NCBI GenBank assembly: GCA_965153455.1
Contig: OZ234503.1
Span: 2,046,001-2,110,000 of the forward strand
Length of the DNA stretch: 64,000 nucleotides
Source of the DNA: Sphagnum compactum
Taxonomy: Eukaryota; Bryophyta; Sphagnopsida; Sphagnales
Direction of reading: 5' to 3'
This document shows, piece after piece, positions 12,978 through 24,900 of the stretch (positions are counted from its first letter, which is position 1; every line of letters starts with the position of its first letter). The translations under genes and the position numbers were made by a program. The notes under the pieces were generated by a model that was not told the origin of the DNA, ran no database searches, and saw only the letters and a program-made list of their open reading frames with translations.

Positions 12978-15376
12978 TCAGATGCTCCTGTGACTGTCTG
13001 TGGTTTGTAAACTTGAATACCCACAATACTGAATGATGTCTAGACAAAAGAAACTTACCCGTGGTAGATGCTTCACATATGACGCTGGTTGCAATAAGCC
13101 ATAAACTGCTTGTGCAATAAATGCTACAAATTGAATCATTTGTATGATGGTCAGGTACCTGCATGAATTTGAGCATTAAATTTGAGTCAATAGTTGCCAC
13201 CAAGATTTACTTCTGGAAGCCTCTTTGTTTCTTCAAAACTTCTCTTAGTACCACAGGGTTTGAATTGACACTAGGATTTTCCAGAACCCATGGGACAAAT
13301 GTGTGACTCAACTTACTTTCCCCAGAATAAATATTTGCGTCGACAATTTTCATCTTTTGCAATAGTAGCTGCTAGCAGATAATACAAATACATGGCCACA
13401 TGAACCCATGAGTTGAATGCTGCTGAAAAATAGGCTGCATGATCCACCTCCACAACACCCATTGTCAAACTCAATCAACACCCAAACTTTCAGCATTGTT
13501 AGGAGAAAAGAATCTTCAAATCTTAGAAAATGTGGCAGCCTTCCCTGTGCAAAATTTGGACAATGAATACTGTGGAATAATCTAAAGTGAATTGAAGTGT
13601 AAAGCCAATGAATTTTTTCTTTGTGTTGATAAGACTTCAATAGGTATGATCATGTTTGCAACCGTAGAAATTATTTTGGTCATGGGCTCCAAAACGATAC
13701 ATTCACACAGGCATGAGAACAACGCATGAACAAGTTGTGTGGAAATCTCTGAAATCTTGACAATCTAATCACTCAAATTGCATTGCCACTTCTGGGTTGT
13801 GTTAGTTCTGTGCGGTCTCTAGGCAATATATGGAAATAGAAGAGTTCCAAAGGCTCACCATCACCAGTTGGGCATAGGTGGGCAATGATCCACCACACAC
13901 AGCAAATGCTAGCATGGTGGTAGAGATGAAGGTACGTAATCTGTCGTAAGTTTCTCTTCAAAAGCATCACTACCTGTATTGAACATGAAAACAAACCGTA
14001 GCCAAGTTTAGGTTTATATCTGAGTCTGCGCTTAGTCTCCAAAACACTGTTAAGATACAGACTCTGAATTTTCCAAATTCCACAAAACTGGATGTTGGTT
14101 AGTCCTGATCTGGAGTGTCTACTAAAAAAACAAGCTCATCTCCCTGAATTGATCAGCAATTATAAGAAATGAACAACTTCACTCTCCTTTGCTGATGGAA
14201 TCAAACTTGATCAGCCGTGCATTTAAGTTTCAGTGTGTGATTCATACATACATCAACCCTGGACTAAGCCCAATGAGATGGAAACATGGAATCAAACTCA
14301 TTTGAACCAGATTATTACCGTATCCATGAACTCATAGAGCTTGGAGACATAAAAGATATATATGTAGAATCCCATCTGCAAAAGACAAAGTCACATTTAT
14401 TCAACAGTTTTACAACAGCATGCAAAACCTTATGGGCGGTGTGAAAGACATAAATAAAAAAAATCAGGCAGGGCAGGTACTAGCATCTTGTTCTCAAATT
14501 TGAGGAAAACCAAACTGAATTCAGAACTATACGACTTAGAAGGCCATTTTTTCACTGCAGCAACAGTACTTGCCTTCACATGCTCATCGTTGCTGGGGTT
14601 TCCCCAAATAGAGTATCTGCATAGATAGAAAATGGACACAATATCTTCAGAATTTACTGCTCACTGCCAACAGAAATTCTTCAAAAAGTGTGAGAATTGT
14701 TTTCTTCAACTCTGTTGCAGAGATTTATGGTTTGTGCACAGAATCATTTGGGTACAAATCATCAGTGATCAGGATGATGCTGCTGCAAGCAAAGGGGTTT
14801 AGGGTCTAAGAAAATGACTGTTATATAGAGAGAAAAACAAGCTTGAGAAGAGCAAGAGAGATGGGGAAGATGAGAGAGAGATGGAGAAGATGAAAGAGAG
14901 AGAGAGAGAGAGAGAGAGAACCTGTGACGGCGAGCTTCAGTGAGGATGCCCAATCCCAAGTAAAAGCTGAGGCAACACAGGAACATGTTGTGCGCAATGA
15001 TCAAACATTGCAACCATTTGGGATCCTGAACTCGGGGTTTCAGACCCGAGCGCTTGATATGGGAGCTCCACACCCACACAATGGCCAGATACGAGACAGC
15101 CGCGACCACCACCGGCACGGGGCTTCTCACCAGCGGCAAATCGGCGGTAATCGCACTGGGTTTGGCCATGTTCAATCCGATGAACTTCTCTACAACCCTC
15201 CGCGCTCCTGCATCGATCACGGATGCTACCGTGGCGGAAAGAGATGAGGAATTGACAAATCCAAACACTCCTAGTCCTCTGGTGGAGTTGTTTCCTCCCA
15301 TTTGCCAACCGACGACCTTTCTCGAATCTTCTTCTTCTGCTACTCTCGACCAGACTTCCTCGCCACCCATTGTCAT
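12978..15376 (-). CDS. ELO/GNS1-SUR4 family fatty-acid elongase, PUFA-type, 6 exons
   Basis: Condensing enzyme (3-ketoacyl-CoA synthase) of very-long-chain or polyunsaturated fatty acid elongation in the ER membrane. Exons on the minus strand: 15376-14922, 14616-14574, 14375-14319, 13973-13859, 13434-13317, 13158-12978. They total 969 nt and encode 322 residues. Visible landmarks: LPLVRSPVPVV before the first membrane span, LKPRVQDPKWLQ, the KLYEFMDT box, the catalytic QITYLHLYHH box (about 196-205), and AYFSAAFNSWVHVAMYLYY. Glutamine at the start of the histidine box is typical of polyunsaturate elongases such as moss delta-6 elongase; saturated-chain enzymes usually have H there. Intron 2 has a GC donor. 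The last exon holds a strong GTAAGT after HLPR; reading through gives a C-terminus of family length, so I kept it, but an extra downstream exon is possible. The start could also be 15370 or 15457. Confidence 0.88.
14376..14573 (-). other. GC-AG intron 2 of the elongase gene
   Basis: On the minus strand the exon ends GTGAAG and the intron begins GCAAGT; it ends TTGCAG before ATGGGATTC. A canonical alternative donor, CAT|GTGAAG, lies six bases upstream and also keeps frame, but would remove two residues. The residue spacing between WGN and the following Met matches moss delta-6 elongase only when the GC donor is used. Confidence 0.7.
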
Positions 15377-15975
15377 AAATCTCGTGTGCGAGCGAGCGAG
15401 CGAGCGATTCTCAAGGTGTTGTGTAAATTCTTCTTCACCTCGTCCGCCAATTCGCAATTCGTGGGTGCTTCGAGAAATCGGTTTCGGTGCGGTTCAGGGC
15501 CACTGGAGGTTGGCGAGCATCCATGGAGGAGGAGCCTCTTCTTTCTGCAGCATCTGAGCAAAGACGAAGCTAGCTTCTGCTGCTGCTGCTGCTACGGTTC
15601 ACAACAATCACGCGCGTACTGCAAGAAGAGAAAAGAGTTTGCACTTCGTCTGAATTTCTTTTTTCTCTACTAGTTGTGGTGCTAACTGTATTCATTCCCC
15701 GAGGGGAAAAACAAAACAAAACAAAATGACTGACATCCACTCACCCCACCAAAACCCTCAAAGGAGAAAGTATCAAGACTCAAGGTACCCCCCAGCAAAA
15801 CATAAACCCCTTCTTCACAAACCCACCCAGCCGGGAGATAGAATGCCGCTGCAATCCAAATCCGGAAAGGAGTTTTTTGGGTTCTCTCCGAAATTACACA
15901 ACCAAAAAAAAGAAAAGAGCTCAACCAAGAGAAAGAGAAGAATGGGGAAGAATCAGAGAGCAAATGCTACCAGAA

Positions 15976-15977
<2 letters not shown>
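15377..15977 (-). promoter_or_regulatory. Upstream region of the elongase gene
   Basis: This stretch holds the 5' flank of the minus-strand elongase. The minus-strand frame remains open to 15457 upstream of the chosen ATG, so a longer N-terminus is possible. A short CTG repeat is seen at about 15573-15593. No clear TATA box was identified. Open frames on both strands here are of low complexity and I do not call them genes. Confidence 0.4.
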
Positions 15978-16026
<49 letters not shown>

Positions 16027-16554
16027 TTTTTGTTTGGGCCCTCTCTCAATACTTACCTACCCTGAATGATGAAGGAACAGCAGCTTGATCATTCTCTCGA
16101 AGGGAGACGACTTGAGATACATGCAGCTCTAATAAACTCACCACACCCACAAACTCAGAATTTTTTTAAACAAAAAAACAAAAATGCTGATACACAATTA
16201 CCAACAAGAAACAAACAACACCCACACAAACTGATAAATTAAAATACTGATACACCAAAAACAACAACACCCACAAAAAGCTGTAACAACAAAAACTACT
16301 CCAAAACACAGACACAAGAAGAAGAAGAAGAAGAAGAAGAAGAAGAGAGAGAGAGAGAGTGTGTGTGTGTTTTTGCAGCAGATAAGGGGTGATGGAAAAA
16401 GGATGTAATAATAAGGATGTGTGATAAGATGTTTGCACCACTCCTTTCTTTTTAGGGAGGAGAGGAGAGGAGAGGAGAGGAGAGGAGCTCTCCTTGGCTC
16501 CTTTGATGTTTTGGTTGTGCCCTTTTTTTTATCACCATTGGAGTTGATTTCACA

Positions 16555-16596
<42 letters not shown>

Positions 16597-17100
16597 CCAA
16601 AATGGGTCTTCTTCATCTGAATTAAGAATTTCATGCCACTGACATTACCATTACCAACCCCCCCCACCCCCCCATTTTTCTTTTTTAAATTAATTAATTA
16701 ATTAATTAAGTAATTATTTATTCCCCCTCTTGCTGTATATAGCCAAAAAGTTTTATATATTAACAATTTTTAAAAAGTGCTAAAATCAAGTGCTTTTTTT
16801 TTTTGAGATTTTTCAATAGCCATATTTGGACCCAAAAAAAAAAGCCACTGGATACTACTGATCATCCAACCTCCATCCCAACCCCCCCAATGCATGCATG
16901 CAACAAACCGCCCTTATCATATCTTCACTTTTTTAGGCACTTTTTGCTGCTGCTTTCTCCTCCACCATCATGCATGCACATGAGAATTTTTGAAGTGCAA
17001 AGATCATCTCCACCCACACACCCACTACTTACTACTAACCTTTAACCCTAGTTTTTCAGTTTTGTCATTAAATAATCATTTACATTTTGAAATTATTATT

Positions 17101-17134
<34 letters not shown>

Positions 17135-17483
17135 TTTTATTTTTATTTTTTATTTTTTTTCGGGGGGTGGTGAAAATATGAAATTGAGGCAGTGATTTTT
17201 TTTATTGGGGGCTGATTTTTGGCAAAGAATTATTGTGTCAAAATATCTCTACAGCTGCCTACAACATGAAAAAACGGTGCTTTTAACATTTTATTTTTTT
17301 CTACTTTCATATTTTGAATATCATCAAATTTGGCTAAATATTCTTATTGATGATTGTCACTTGACAAAAATCATAAAATTGAAGGGAAAAAAAAAAAAAC
17401 ACACACACACACACACACACACATACCAATACAAAGTTGAAGTAGGTGTAGAAAACCTTCATAATTATGAGAGAGAGAGAGAG
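15978..17483. repeat. Microsatellite cluster
   Basis: Many simple repeats lie close together: (GA)n at about 15978-16020, (GAA)n grading into (GA)n and (GT)n at 16317-16370, (GGAGA)n at 16456-16487, (CT)n at 16557-16594, (TTAA)n at 16686-16709, (TTTA)n near 17104-17130, (AC)n at 17399-17423 and (GA)n at 17468-17483. Open frames crossing them encode Ser/Leu, Arg/Glu or Lys runs and are not genes. Confidence 0.85.
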
Positions 17484-20454
17484 GCTAAGATCTGAATAAT
17501 TTTCATTGATTTTCATTACTCATATGACAATCTCACATGATAAACTATTATTGGACACTAACCTTAAGTAGGATTTGGTACCCCCAAAAATGGAATTATA
17601 ACTGTACTTTTTTCCTTTGACACACGATTATTAAGTTCATTATGAAGAAAATTGTGTGGTTATTTATTGATCAAAAATTCATATGTTAGTAGTAATGAAC
17701 TTTTGAAATTAAAAAAGAAGAAGAATTATGAAAACTCAAATATTTCACCATGCAAAAAAATATATAATTTTCAAAAAATCCTCTACAAGAAACCAAAATC
17801 CTTTTTCCAGATATTATATAACTCTCTATAAATAATCTCAAGTTTCAACACAAGCCAAAAAAATCATCTTTCAAAAATCCTCTTATAAAAATAGAGGTTT
17901 TATTATACGAAGAGGGGCCTATAAAAATCCCTTGAGCTACCATACTCTATAATGAATCTGAACACAATATCCTTGCCTTCTTGGTAGGCAAGGCCAATAA
18001 AAACAACCAACCAACCATGGGCGTGGTGTTATTGGGAACATCTTGGGGAACACATTGATAACTTTGGGGGACATGCAAAAAAAGACATTGAGAACAGGAC
18101 AAGACCTCATTGGGAACTTTATGTGAACATATTGAGAACTTAAAAGGAACACATGGGGAATGTCAAATTTTTTTTTAAATCCCCTCCCCAAATGAAAATC
18201 GCATGTAATCCTCTTGGATACATTACCTCATCTCATTGTCCGTTAGGAACTTATGTTCATAAGTGTGTTCATCACCCATTTTTGCCTAGGCTTATGACTT
18301 GTGGCCCCTCAATGAAGGTGGGTAGGGTAAATAGGCTAGTAAGTGAACATTTAAGAACTCAAAGGAGGTTGAATCCTCCAATGTTGTTGTTGTTGTTCCT
18401 TTGCTCAAAGAACATTTGTAGCCCTCCACCTAGTGCTTCTTCCAACGCTATCAAAATTGCTCAATCTCGTCAAGGAATGAGGGAAGATAGTGGGTGTTTG
18501 GCGTAAGGGGGTTTCGTGTTCAGTGTTGGGTGAATTAAAACATATTAAAATTTTGAGCTTAAAATCTTTGATAGTTGTATCGTTGTCTCTTAGAATACAA
18601 AGAAATTTTGTAAATCCTTGGTTGATGAACCCATCAAGTTTTAAGTGTCACCACTTGAGCCAATGATTGTAGTTGGCCAATAAAACAATCGTTTCCTTTT
18701 ATTGCCCCACCACACATTCACTAGGGCAAACTCATAGCAACTACAATGTTGCTTATTGCTTAGTAGCAACGTTTTTTTTAGTGGCAGAATATTGTCAAAT
18801 TTTAACTTCAAAGGGGTAGCTCCTACTTTAAGCCTGAAAATAAACTTTCTTTTTAGGGCAAATTCATTGAAAGGCTAGTCCAAATGGTCGATTGTTCGCC
18901 ACCAATCTATCCCTAAACCCATCACCACACATGATGAGCTTTTAAGGTTAGTGGAAGCCAAATTGCGACAAGTTGATGCGATGCCCTAATTTGTCAATGC
19001 CCTAACTCTCTATTTCCTTCTTCACCAAAATCTCCTTTGTAGCTTTAATCATTGCCGTTGACTATTGCCGCCTACCAAATAGAACCTCTCGCCATCATTG
19101 CCTACACAAAATTAGGTAGGATCACCAATGATCTTAGAATGTAGATCCATATGTTCGAGTTAAAGGTAGACTTTCATTCATTGTGCAAGGGGAGGACCGG
19201 GATGAAGTTATGAATGTTGAGCTGAAAGACTTGATTAAAGATTCACGGATGTTGCAAGTTCAACTTGAAGATGGTGGCAGCCTACAACCAAGAGGATTGA
19301 ACAATGAACATTGAGGATTTAAAGTCCTCTATAATCTAAAATCCAAATTTGATCCTTACCTTAAACCGTTGTTTTTCTTTGTAATTGTTTTGCATTACCG
19401 TTACATTCAAGTTTTGTTCTGGAAACTGCAACCTTGAACACTAGTTGGAACTTGGAACTTGGAACTTGAAGGCTAGAGGGCTTACGCAATGTGAAGTTGT
19501 GTGCATTATGTGACTGTGAACTGTGCTAATGTGTAGTTGAATTACAAAGTGCAGAGTGCGCATTAGTGTTTAACAAATCCTTCTACATATGATCATTGAT
19601 GGAGGACCGCGGGTCAAGGTCATGTAAATCAAATTCTTCTTACAAATATGAATTTTACAATAATCTATGAGGTATTGTTTACGTTTCAACTTTCTTCCTT
19701 TTCATTTTTGCCTTTTTGTCGTCATCATTTGATGTCCATCGTCTTCAAGGTTTGCATTGTAAGCACCATGGTTTGTCACACAATGCACACTATTGTGACT
19801 TTATTTTGCTTTCATCAAGGTCAAGGACTCAAGAGTCAATAGTCGTGTTCTTCTTACCTGAAATTCCTTTACTACAAGTTAGTGTGAACCATCGTTGTTT
19901 GGGATTAGGGTTTGTATTTGCCTTTTTTTCAAGTTGTTCAGTCTTCAATGCAAGTAACCATTGTTATTCAATGCTCAACATAGGCAACCATCGTTACTCA
20001 AGAGTTAATGCTCAATGCATGCAATGCTTAGTGCAAGTAGTCATCCATGCTCACAAATCAGTGCCCAACACAAGCAGCCATTGTTATTCAGTAGTTACTA
20101 TTAAGCTCAAGTAGCCATTATTGTTCAATGCCTAATGCAAGAAACCATCAATGTTCATCTCTAGGTCATTTAGGTTTAAGGTTGGTCAACCATTAAACCC
20201 ATCATTAATCGTCTTACAAGTTGATGCGCAACCATCACCAATTTTCTTATAACCATTTGCTTTCACAACCTAGCCAATTACCATTGTTGTCAAAGATGGC
20301 ACCTCTAAATCCACCCCAAAAATTTCAAGTTTCATTGTTTTTTTCTCAAGAATAATTTCCATTCACTCCTAATGTAGCATCATCTAACCAAGAAACCCCA
20401 AACCCCCTCTCTCCTTCTAATCCTCCTTTTTAGGCCAACCTATGGATTTCGATT
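17484..20454. other. AT-rich gene-poor region
   Basis: No gene is supported. A 58-codon coding-like segment lies at 19138-19314 and is listed apart. An irregular repeat of words such as CAATGC, GCAACCAT and TTATTCA lies at about 19940-20150. The rest looks like decayed repetitive DNA. Confidence 0.5.
19138..19314 (+). pseudogene. Unassigned coding-like fragment
   Basis: A frame after a possible TTAG acceptor reads NVDPYVRVKGRLSFIVQGED and continues with alternating charged and hydrophobic residues to a stop at 19312-19314, 58 codons in all. The composition looks like a real protein, unlike the surrounding AT-rich DNA. I do not recognise the family. It may be an orphan exon captured by a mobile element or the remains of a gene. 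Confidence 0.3.
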
Positions 20455-21460
20455 CAAGAAAATAAGTGGAAACAAAAGGAGTATGAACAAAACAAAGTTT
20501 TCCAAAACATTTGGAGTGTTAAACTTCCATGGGCTGAGTGAATTACAGGAAGGTGCATCAAGTTAAATGTAAAGTATATGCCAAAATAGAGGGGAAGGAA
20601 AAATTGTTGGCCCCTACGTTGGACAACATTTGGAAACATAGTGGTAGGAGGAAGGCTTTAGTTGCAATCCCATGGGTTTACAAGGCTAAAAAATGTTATA
20701 TAAAATAAGATTTAGTCCCTGCCAAAAATGAACATCTATATTCAAATGTTAAGAAAAACACAATAGCCAATGAGGTCTTTTGTGGTTCAGATGCTCCACA
20801 AAGGAAAACAAAATTGGTCTAGTTTGTTATTTGTTTTCACATGGTATCTATGGGCAAACCTATGACAAATTATGAAACTATGAACAAGTTGTTGCAGTTC
20901 CTTGATGTCAAGGATTTTCCAAGAACCCATTGGTCTAATTCAATTGGTTGGGGACGGCAAGTTGTATGCATGAGTTGGTGATGAAAAAAACCATGGATTT
21001 GGTTCAAGCTACTAGGTTTATCTCCCTCTCTTGTGATGAAGTTACAACCATGGATCAACAGTCTTGGGTTTCAATCCATGCATATGTGGTTGAAAATTGG
21101 CAATGAACCCCTTTGTTGTTATCCTTGTAACAGGTGGTTGATGGGGTCACTTCAAATAACCTAAAGAGAATTTTGGTGGATGTCATGGTGTTGTATGGTG
21201 GTTTGCTTCAGGAAACAATGGCATCAAAGCTAATCACATTTGGAACTGATGGGGTGTTTCAAGGTGTTAGAATTAGGGTCACAATCCAATTGAATGACCA
21301 GAATGTCCCATTTATGATTGGAGTACATTGCATGAGCCATTGCACAAATTTGGCAATGCAAACTCTTTTAAAGTTGGCCCATGTTAAACCATGGGAGCAA
21401 GTTAGATCATGTGTTACCACTAGGTGCAGTGTCTTCTAGGACAAGGGTTAAACTCCTTCA
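20455..21460 (+). pseudogene. Degenerate hAT-like transposase relic
   Basis: Translating across several frameshifts and stop codons gives an ordered string of segments typical of plant hAT-related transposase proteins with a BED-type N-terminus. They are a KLPWAE...KEKLLAPTLDNIWKHSGRRKA-like start, then PMTNYETM, FPRTHWSN, the diagnostic SLSCDEVTTMDQQSW, VSIHAYVVENW, KLITFGTDGVFQGVR, and PFMIGVHCMSHCTNLAMQTL. At least four in-frame stops or shifts are present. The frame at 21134-21439 is the longest surviving piece. The dimerisation region expected after this is missing or unrecognisable, so the copy is dead and truncated. No terminal inverted repeats were found. Confidence 0.75.
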
Positions 21461-21814
21461 CTTAATGTGTCAATTTAATTTGTAACTAGGATGTTTTTCC
21501 AAAATTTTGCCAATCCAATCTTTCACACCTCACCAAAAGGCTTCACAATTTTTTCCTATAACCTAAATCCTCATTTTGTCAAACTTGAAGAAGCCAATGT
21601 TCACCCACAAGATGCAACTTGCAATAGCCAAATATATATGCCTTCCAAGGGCTCAAATCACCATATGTTTTTATTTTTTTCTCTAAGTAGCCATGTAAAA
21701 GGTGTCTAGGGATTTGATTGTAGCCACTTAACATGTTAACTCAAATGCACAATAGCCACATAGGCTACTTCAAAAAATCCTTTAAAAAAATGTTGTTCAA
21801 TAAGTATGTGACCA

Positions 21815-21990
21815 TGTAAGAATATTTTTCACATCCAAGTTTAGTTATTTATTTTTTTATGATCCCACCCATAAAATTCAACCTAGGACACCAAATAGTT
21901 GGGGCACAACTAATAGCAAACCACATGGGACTAATCATTATGATGGGCCAATTGGAACCATTAAAGAACATTTAGTCGGATCATATATAT
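21815..21990 (+). mobile_element. Eroded MITE copy related to the element at 42,869
   Basis: The internal blocks match the intact MITE in order: a CATCCAAGTTTAG block, TTATTTTTTT, an ACTAATAGCAAACCAC block, and AATCATTATGATGGGCCAAT followed by GGAACC. The terminal GAGCATCCCC inverted ends are not preserved. The copy is an old relic sitting 3' of the hAT relic. Confidence 0.7.
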
Positions 21991-24900
21991 TACATTCTTT
22001 TTGCAAGTGTTGGGCATTACTACGTCTTTTACAAGTGACCGCAAACTTTGTAATTATCTTGAACCAAAACCATTGTGCTAAAACCAAACTGGCATATTTT
22101 GATTTTTTTTTGTCCAATTTTCTTATGCATAATCACATATTGAACACTATTGGAAATGATTTGAGTTTCATATTATTTGACTGCGACACTTCATCCAAAA
22201 TATAATGTACAGACCATGGTCTTGCTATTCGTGAGAAGTTGTAAATATTGCCCTAGGAAAGCCATTCTCCTAATGAGGGACCCCATGCACATTGATAATT
22301 CTAAGGCCCTAGAATGGGGTGTTCCCAGAATGAAGGCCCCATGCACATGAAAATGGAAGTATAAGGAAAGGCCTTAGGAATGTGGCATTTTCCAATGGGG
22401 GGGGGATTCTTGCTTGTACTCATTAAACAATTTGAACCATGAATGAATGTTTGTAAATCATTATATCGTATTATTTCACGGGTTGTAATAAAGGTAACAT
22501 TGTGGGTATTCGAATTATCCTCTGAGTTGGACTTCAAGTATTGGAAAGGTTAAGTCTTCACAACTTGTTTGTGGTTTGATCCAACACCGCTAGATCTCAC
22601 CAAAATTGTAGCAAAAGCTATTGGTGACTCTTTTTCAAAGAACTTTTAAATGTGTAGCCAATAAACATGAATGTGGTGATGCCTTTCCCAAAAACATAGT
22701 TTTCTATCAAAATTTGATCTTGACACAAGAAGAAATCTTGGGTTTTTCCACTACCACCCATTGCAACTATTTGTCCAATTTGACCACTATTTGACTTATT
22801 ATCATTGTGCACAAATAGCAAGTGAAATTATTTACTAGTTATTTGTGCATAATTTTCATAAGGAAAACAATGACTTCCTTGTTCATTAGCATTAGATTTC
22901 TTCCTCCATGTTGAATTTTATAATAATGGGAAAAATAGTTGACATGGAAAATATTTCAACCCTAGAATTTTTGCAAGAGTGGTAATATTGTTTAGTCATT
23001 ATTTTAACAACTTTTCAACTATTAACATCTAGCATAAGTTGAATTAAGGTTTGGTAACAAGTAGAAAATGTTACTCATAAGCTACACCTTGCACTTACAT
23101 AAGAATTCACCTTATTTTGTTTTTTAATAATTTCAAATTGTTCATGTGGAAATTAAGGTAGCATTTAATTTAATTTACACATTGCACTATAGTGGTTAGT
23201 GATTTTTTTGACATCTCTCCAACTATCAACATGGTACATGAGTTGAATTATACACTTGTATCATGTTGAAACCATTGTTCATAGGTTGCATTTTACACTT
23301 ATCATAATTTAATGAAACACATGCAATAATTTGTAAAGATTTCACATCTTTTGAACTATCAACATTTGCACATGAGTTGAATCATTCATTTTGAATGTGT
23401 TGAATTCATTATCATCTAATTGCATTTTGCACTCACCATAATTTTTAAAAATGAATGTATAAAAAATTGTTATGTTTCACATTAATATTAGAATTAAATA
23501 TTAAGTCAAAATGTTCATATATCTAAGTCTAGGGTCCATGTAGACCTTCATGTTCAAAAAATTTAATTTTCAAACTTGTACATTTACATAAATTTAAAAC
23601 TATGGTTTTTCCCTAATTTGTTCATCATTGGACAAGTTTTTCATTACAAATAAATGATGCCACAATAACAAAACCTCAAAAAAAATCCTTAAAGTATTTC
23701 TCCATTTTATCTCTTAATGTATGAGAAATATAAATTTTAGTTTGATTTTTTTTATAAAAATTGTTTGGGTATATTAATATTTTTATTGTTACCATGATTT
23801 AGCATTTGTTTTTAGGCTTGTTTTATTACAAGTTTATGTGTAAGTATTTAGAGATGAAAATTTTCAATTATTATTTTTTAAAACATTAAAAATGGTGATT
23901 TCATAATAATGATATTAACAAATTATTATTATTATTATTTTCAATTTTGTGGTGTTTGTTCAACTAATGATCATTGATAAAATATTTAATTATGTTTTGG
24001 CTATAAACAATATAAGGAGATATTAGGTTGTTAAAATCTTTTTATATTTTGGTTAGAAGTCCTAAAACCTATTATAAAATTTTAGTATTATATATATATG
24101 TTAATGTAAATTTGATGTTGGAACTATTTATGTTTTTGACATTGAAATTATTAATCATTAATCATTATTAATAATCTTTTTGTTCTTTCAAATTTGTGAT
24201 CTCAAAGTTTTAACAAAAATTCATTGAACCTGCATTATTTTCAAATATATTAATTATATGTTTTAATTATTAATTATTACACAATCTATATAGATTATAA
24301 ATATATATTTGAATAAATAGTACCTTTTACCCAATAATTAATATATAACACCTTATATTTTTATTCATATTTTTTTATTTTTTAAAGGAATGAGCCCCCT
24401 CGAAAATTCCCTTTGAAAACTCATTATTTTTTATTTTTTCCCCCAAAAAAACTAGTAACTTGCAAAAATTTGTCACCAAAGATAAAACAAAAAATATTGT
24501 TGATTAAAGGGCGAGGGAGGGTAATCCAACTATTTAATTCCAAATATCACCAAATTATGTTTTTTTAATTTCTACAAAGGTAAAATGTGTTGCTACATTA
24601 TTAGAAAAATATATAAATAATATGTTGTGATAAATTTTCAAATTTTTGTAATTAATCATTTTTATTAGGCTATAAATATGATGTTGAGAAAATTGGTTAT
24701 ATTGATCATTTAATTAATTATTCTTCTAGTGACCAATTTTTTGCCAATTTAGAAGGGGGGAAAGATAAACAACGTTTTTTCCCCAAAAAATCAAAATTTA
24801 TCAAATTTAAAATTGATATTTTTTCAAAGTAATATTGAAAGATTTAAACAATTTTGCAACTCCATAACTTTTCTATAGGCAAATATGGGTAAAACTATTT

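Noticed and set aside
14762-14921. Continuation of elongase exon 1 into a Ser-Leu repeat
   Set aside because: The frame runs through the (CT)n microsatellite; homology stops at ILTEARRHR and resumes in exon 2, so this is intron.
15978-16667. Several frames crossing GA/CT microsatellites
   Set aside because: Arg-Glu and Ser-Leu runs arise from dinucleotide repeats; not proteins.
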